Source: Anaerolinea thermolimosa (GTDB lineage: Bacteria; Chloroflexota; Anaerolineae; Anaerolineales; Anaerolineaceae). Taken from it: a stretch of 64,000 bases of DNA. The notes beneath the pieces were generated by a model that was given only the letters and a program-made list of their open reading frames with translations, did no database searches and was not told the origin of the DNA. The translations under genes and the position numbers were made by a program. The stretch is from assembly GCF_001050195.2 (NCBI RefSeq), contig NZ_DF967967.1, positions 19,255 through 83,254 of the forward strand, written 5' to 3'. Of the stretch, positions 63,901 through 64,000 are shown one piece after another; position 1 is the first letter of the stretch, and the number at the start of each line of letters is the position of its first letter.

Positions 63901-64000
63901 CACAACAGGGTACATGTTGCATCCCCCTCGATCCGTTAGTGGATACTGAAATTTTACAGCAGGTTTTACTAATTTCACTATCTCTACGTGTTGCATCCCC
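60986..64000 (+). CRISPR. CRISPR array, 41 complete 37-bp repeats plus a cut 42nd, 41 spacers
   Basis: The repeat is 37 bp, starting GTTGCATCCCCCTCGATC and ending GTGGATACTGAAAT (first copy 60986-61022). Repeats start every 72-75 bp, so spacers are 35-38 nt. By eye all copies are identical, and the last (63990) is cut by the window edge, so the array continues. An internal ATCC/GGAT can form only a weak stem. The 8-nt 3' end ACTGAAAT resembles the ATTGAAAC-type crRNA tag of type III and some type I systems. No cas gene is in the window, so the type is not decided. Confidence 0.98.

Overview
The window looks like a chromosomal segment of a thermophilic or anaerobic Chloroflexota bacterium, most likely class Anaerolineae. 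Reasons, by family recognition only: high-GC DNA, a 1077-residue MalT/BTAD-type regulator, lipoproteins and membrane proteins with Thr-Pro-rich linkers, a CpaE-like protein, sugar ABC transporters next to GH4 and UroD-like proteins, and a MutL-like ASKHA protein in an operon of uncharacterised membrane proteins. No rRNA, integrase, transposase or cas gene was seen. The species cannot be named from this sequence alone.

Layout. 1-5.2 kb: a two-domain glycosyltransferase cut by the left edge, a TetR regulator divergent from a LUD-domain protein, a VOC dioxygenase-like protein and a DUF1349 protein. 5.3-8.4 kb (minus): fmdB-like, CsoR-family regulator, OsmC, threonine synthase and homoserine kinase, headed by a strong promoter with a palindromic operator. 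8.5-19.4 kb: CBS protein, second FmdB protein, lipoprotein, CpaE-like protein, HD-GYP protein, lytic-transglycosylase-like protein, rarA, histidine phosphatase, M50 protease. 19.5 kb: the selenocysteine tRNA. 19.8-25.7 kb: ATP-grasp ligase, PPOX protein, large regulator, Mut7-C protein. 25.8-35.8 kb: a sugar locus (GH13, amidohydrolase, DeoR, ABC transporter, UroD-like, GH4). 35.8-43.8 kb: aldo/keto reductase, trpS, a selenoprotein hidden by an in-frame UGA, sugar transferase, lipoproteins, HAD protein, DUF389-SH3 protein, phosphohexomutase. 43.9-52.3 kb: an eight-gene minus-strand operon of largely unknown function. 52.4-60.7 kb: ANT(4')-like nucleotidyltransferase divergent from an M50-TPR protein, aldo/keto reductase, tRNA-Lys with tandem copies of its 3' half, and a MerR-controlled MFS/aldo-keto reductase group. 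61-64 kb: a CRISPR array of 41 complete repeats running off the right edge.

How the parts connect. The clearest new observation is a matched selenium pair. A CxxU SelW/Rdx-type gene (37877-38128) has an in-frame UGA and a bacterial SECIS-like hairpin whose loop is GGUCU, and tRNA-Sec (UCA anticodon) lies 18 kb away. The selenoprotein overlaps trpS by four bases. A second theme is leaderless expression: six genes have a -10 hexamer exactly 6-7 nt before their start codon and no Shine-Dalgarno. Two of these are divergent and share one palindromic 14-bp intergenic region. The least understood unit is the eight-gene operon at 43.9-52.3 kb, which combines an ASKHA ATPase, four membrane proteins, a zinc-ribbon protein with about 15 Pro-x-Trp motifs and a protein ending in a sortase-like LPNTG signal. 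Two promoters with 19-bp spacers and a shared operator define a small MerR (AdhR/NmlR-type) aldehyde-stress regulon.
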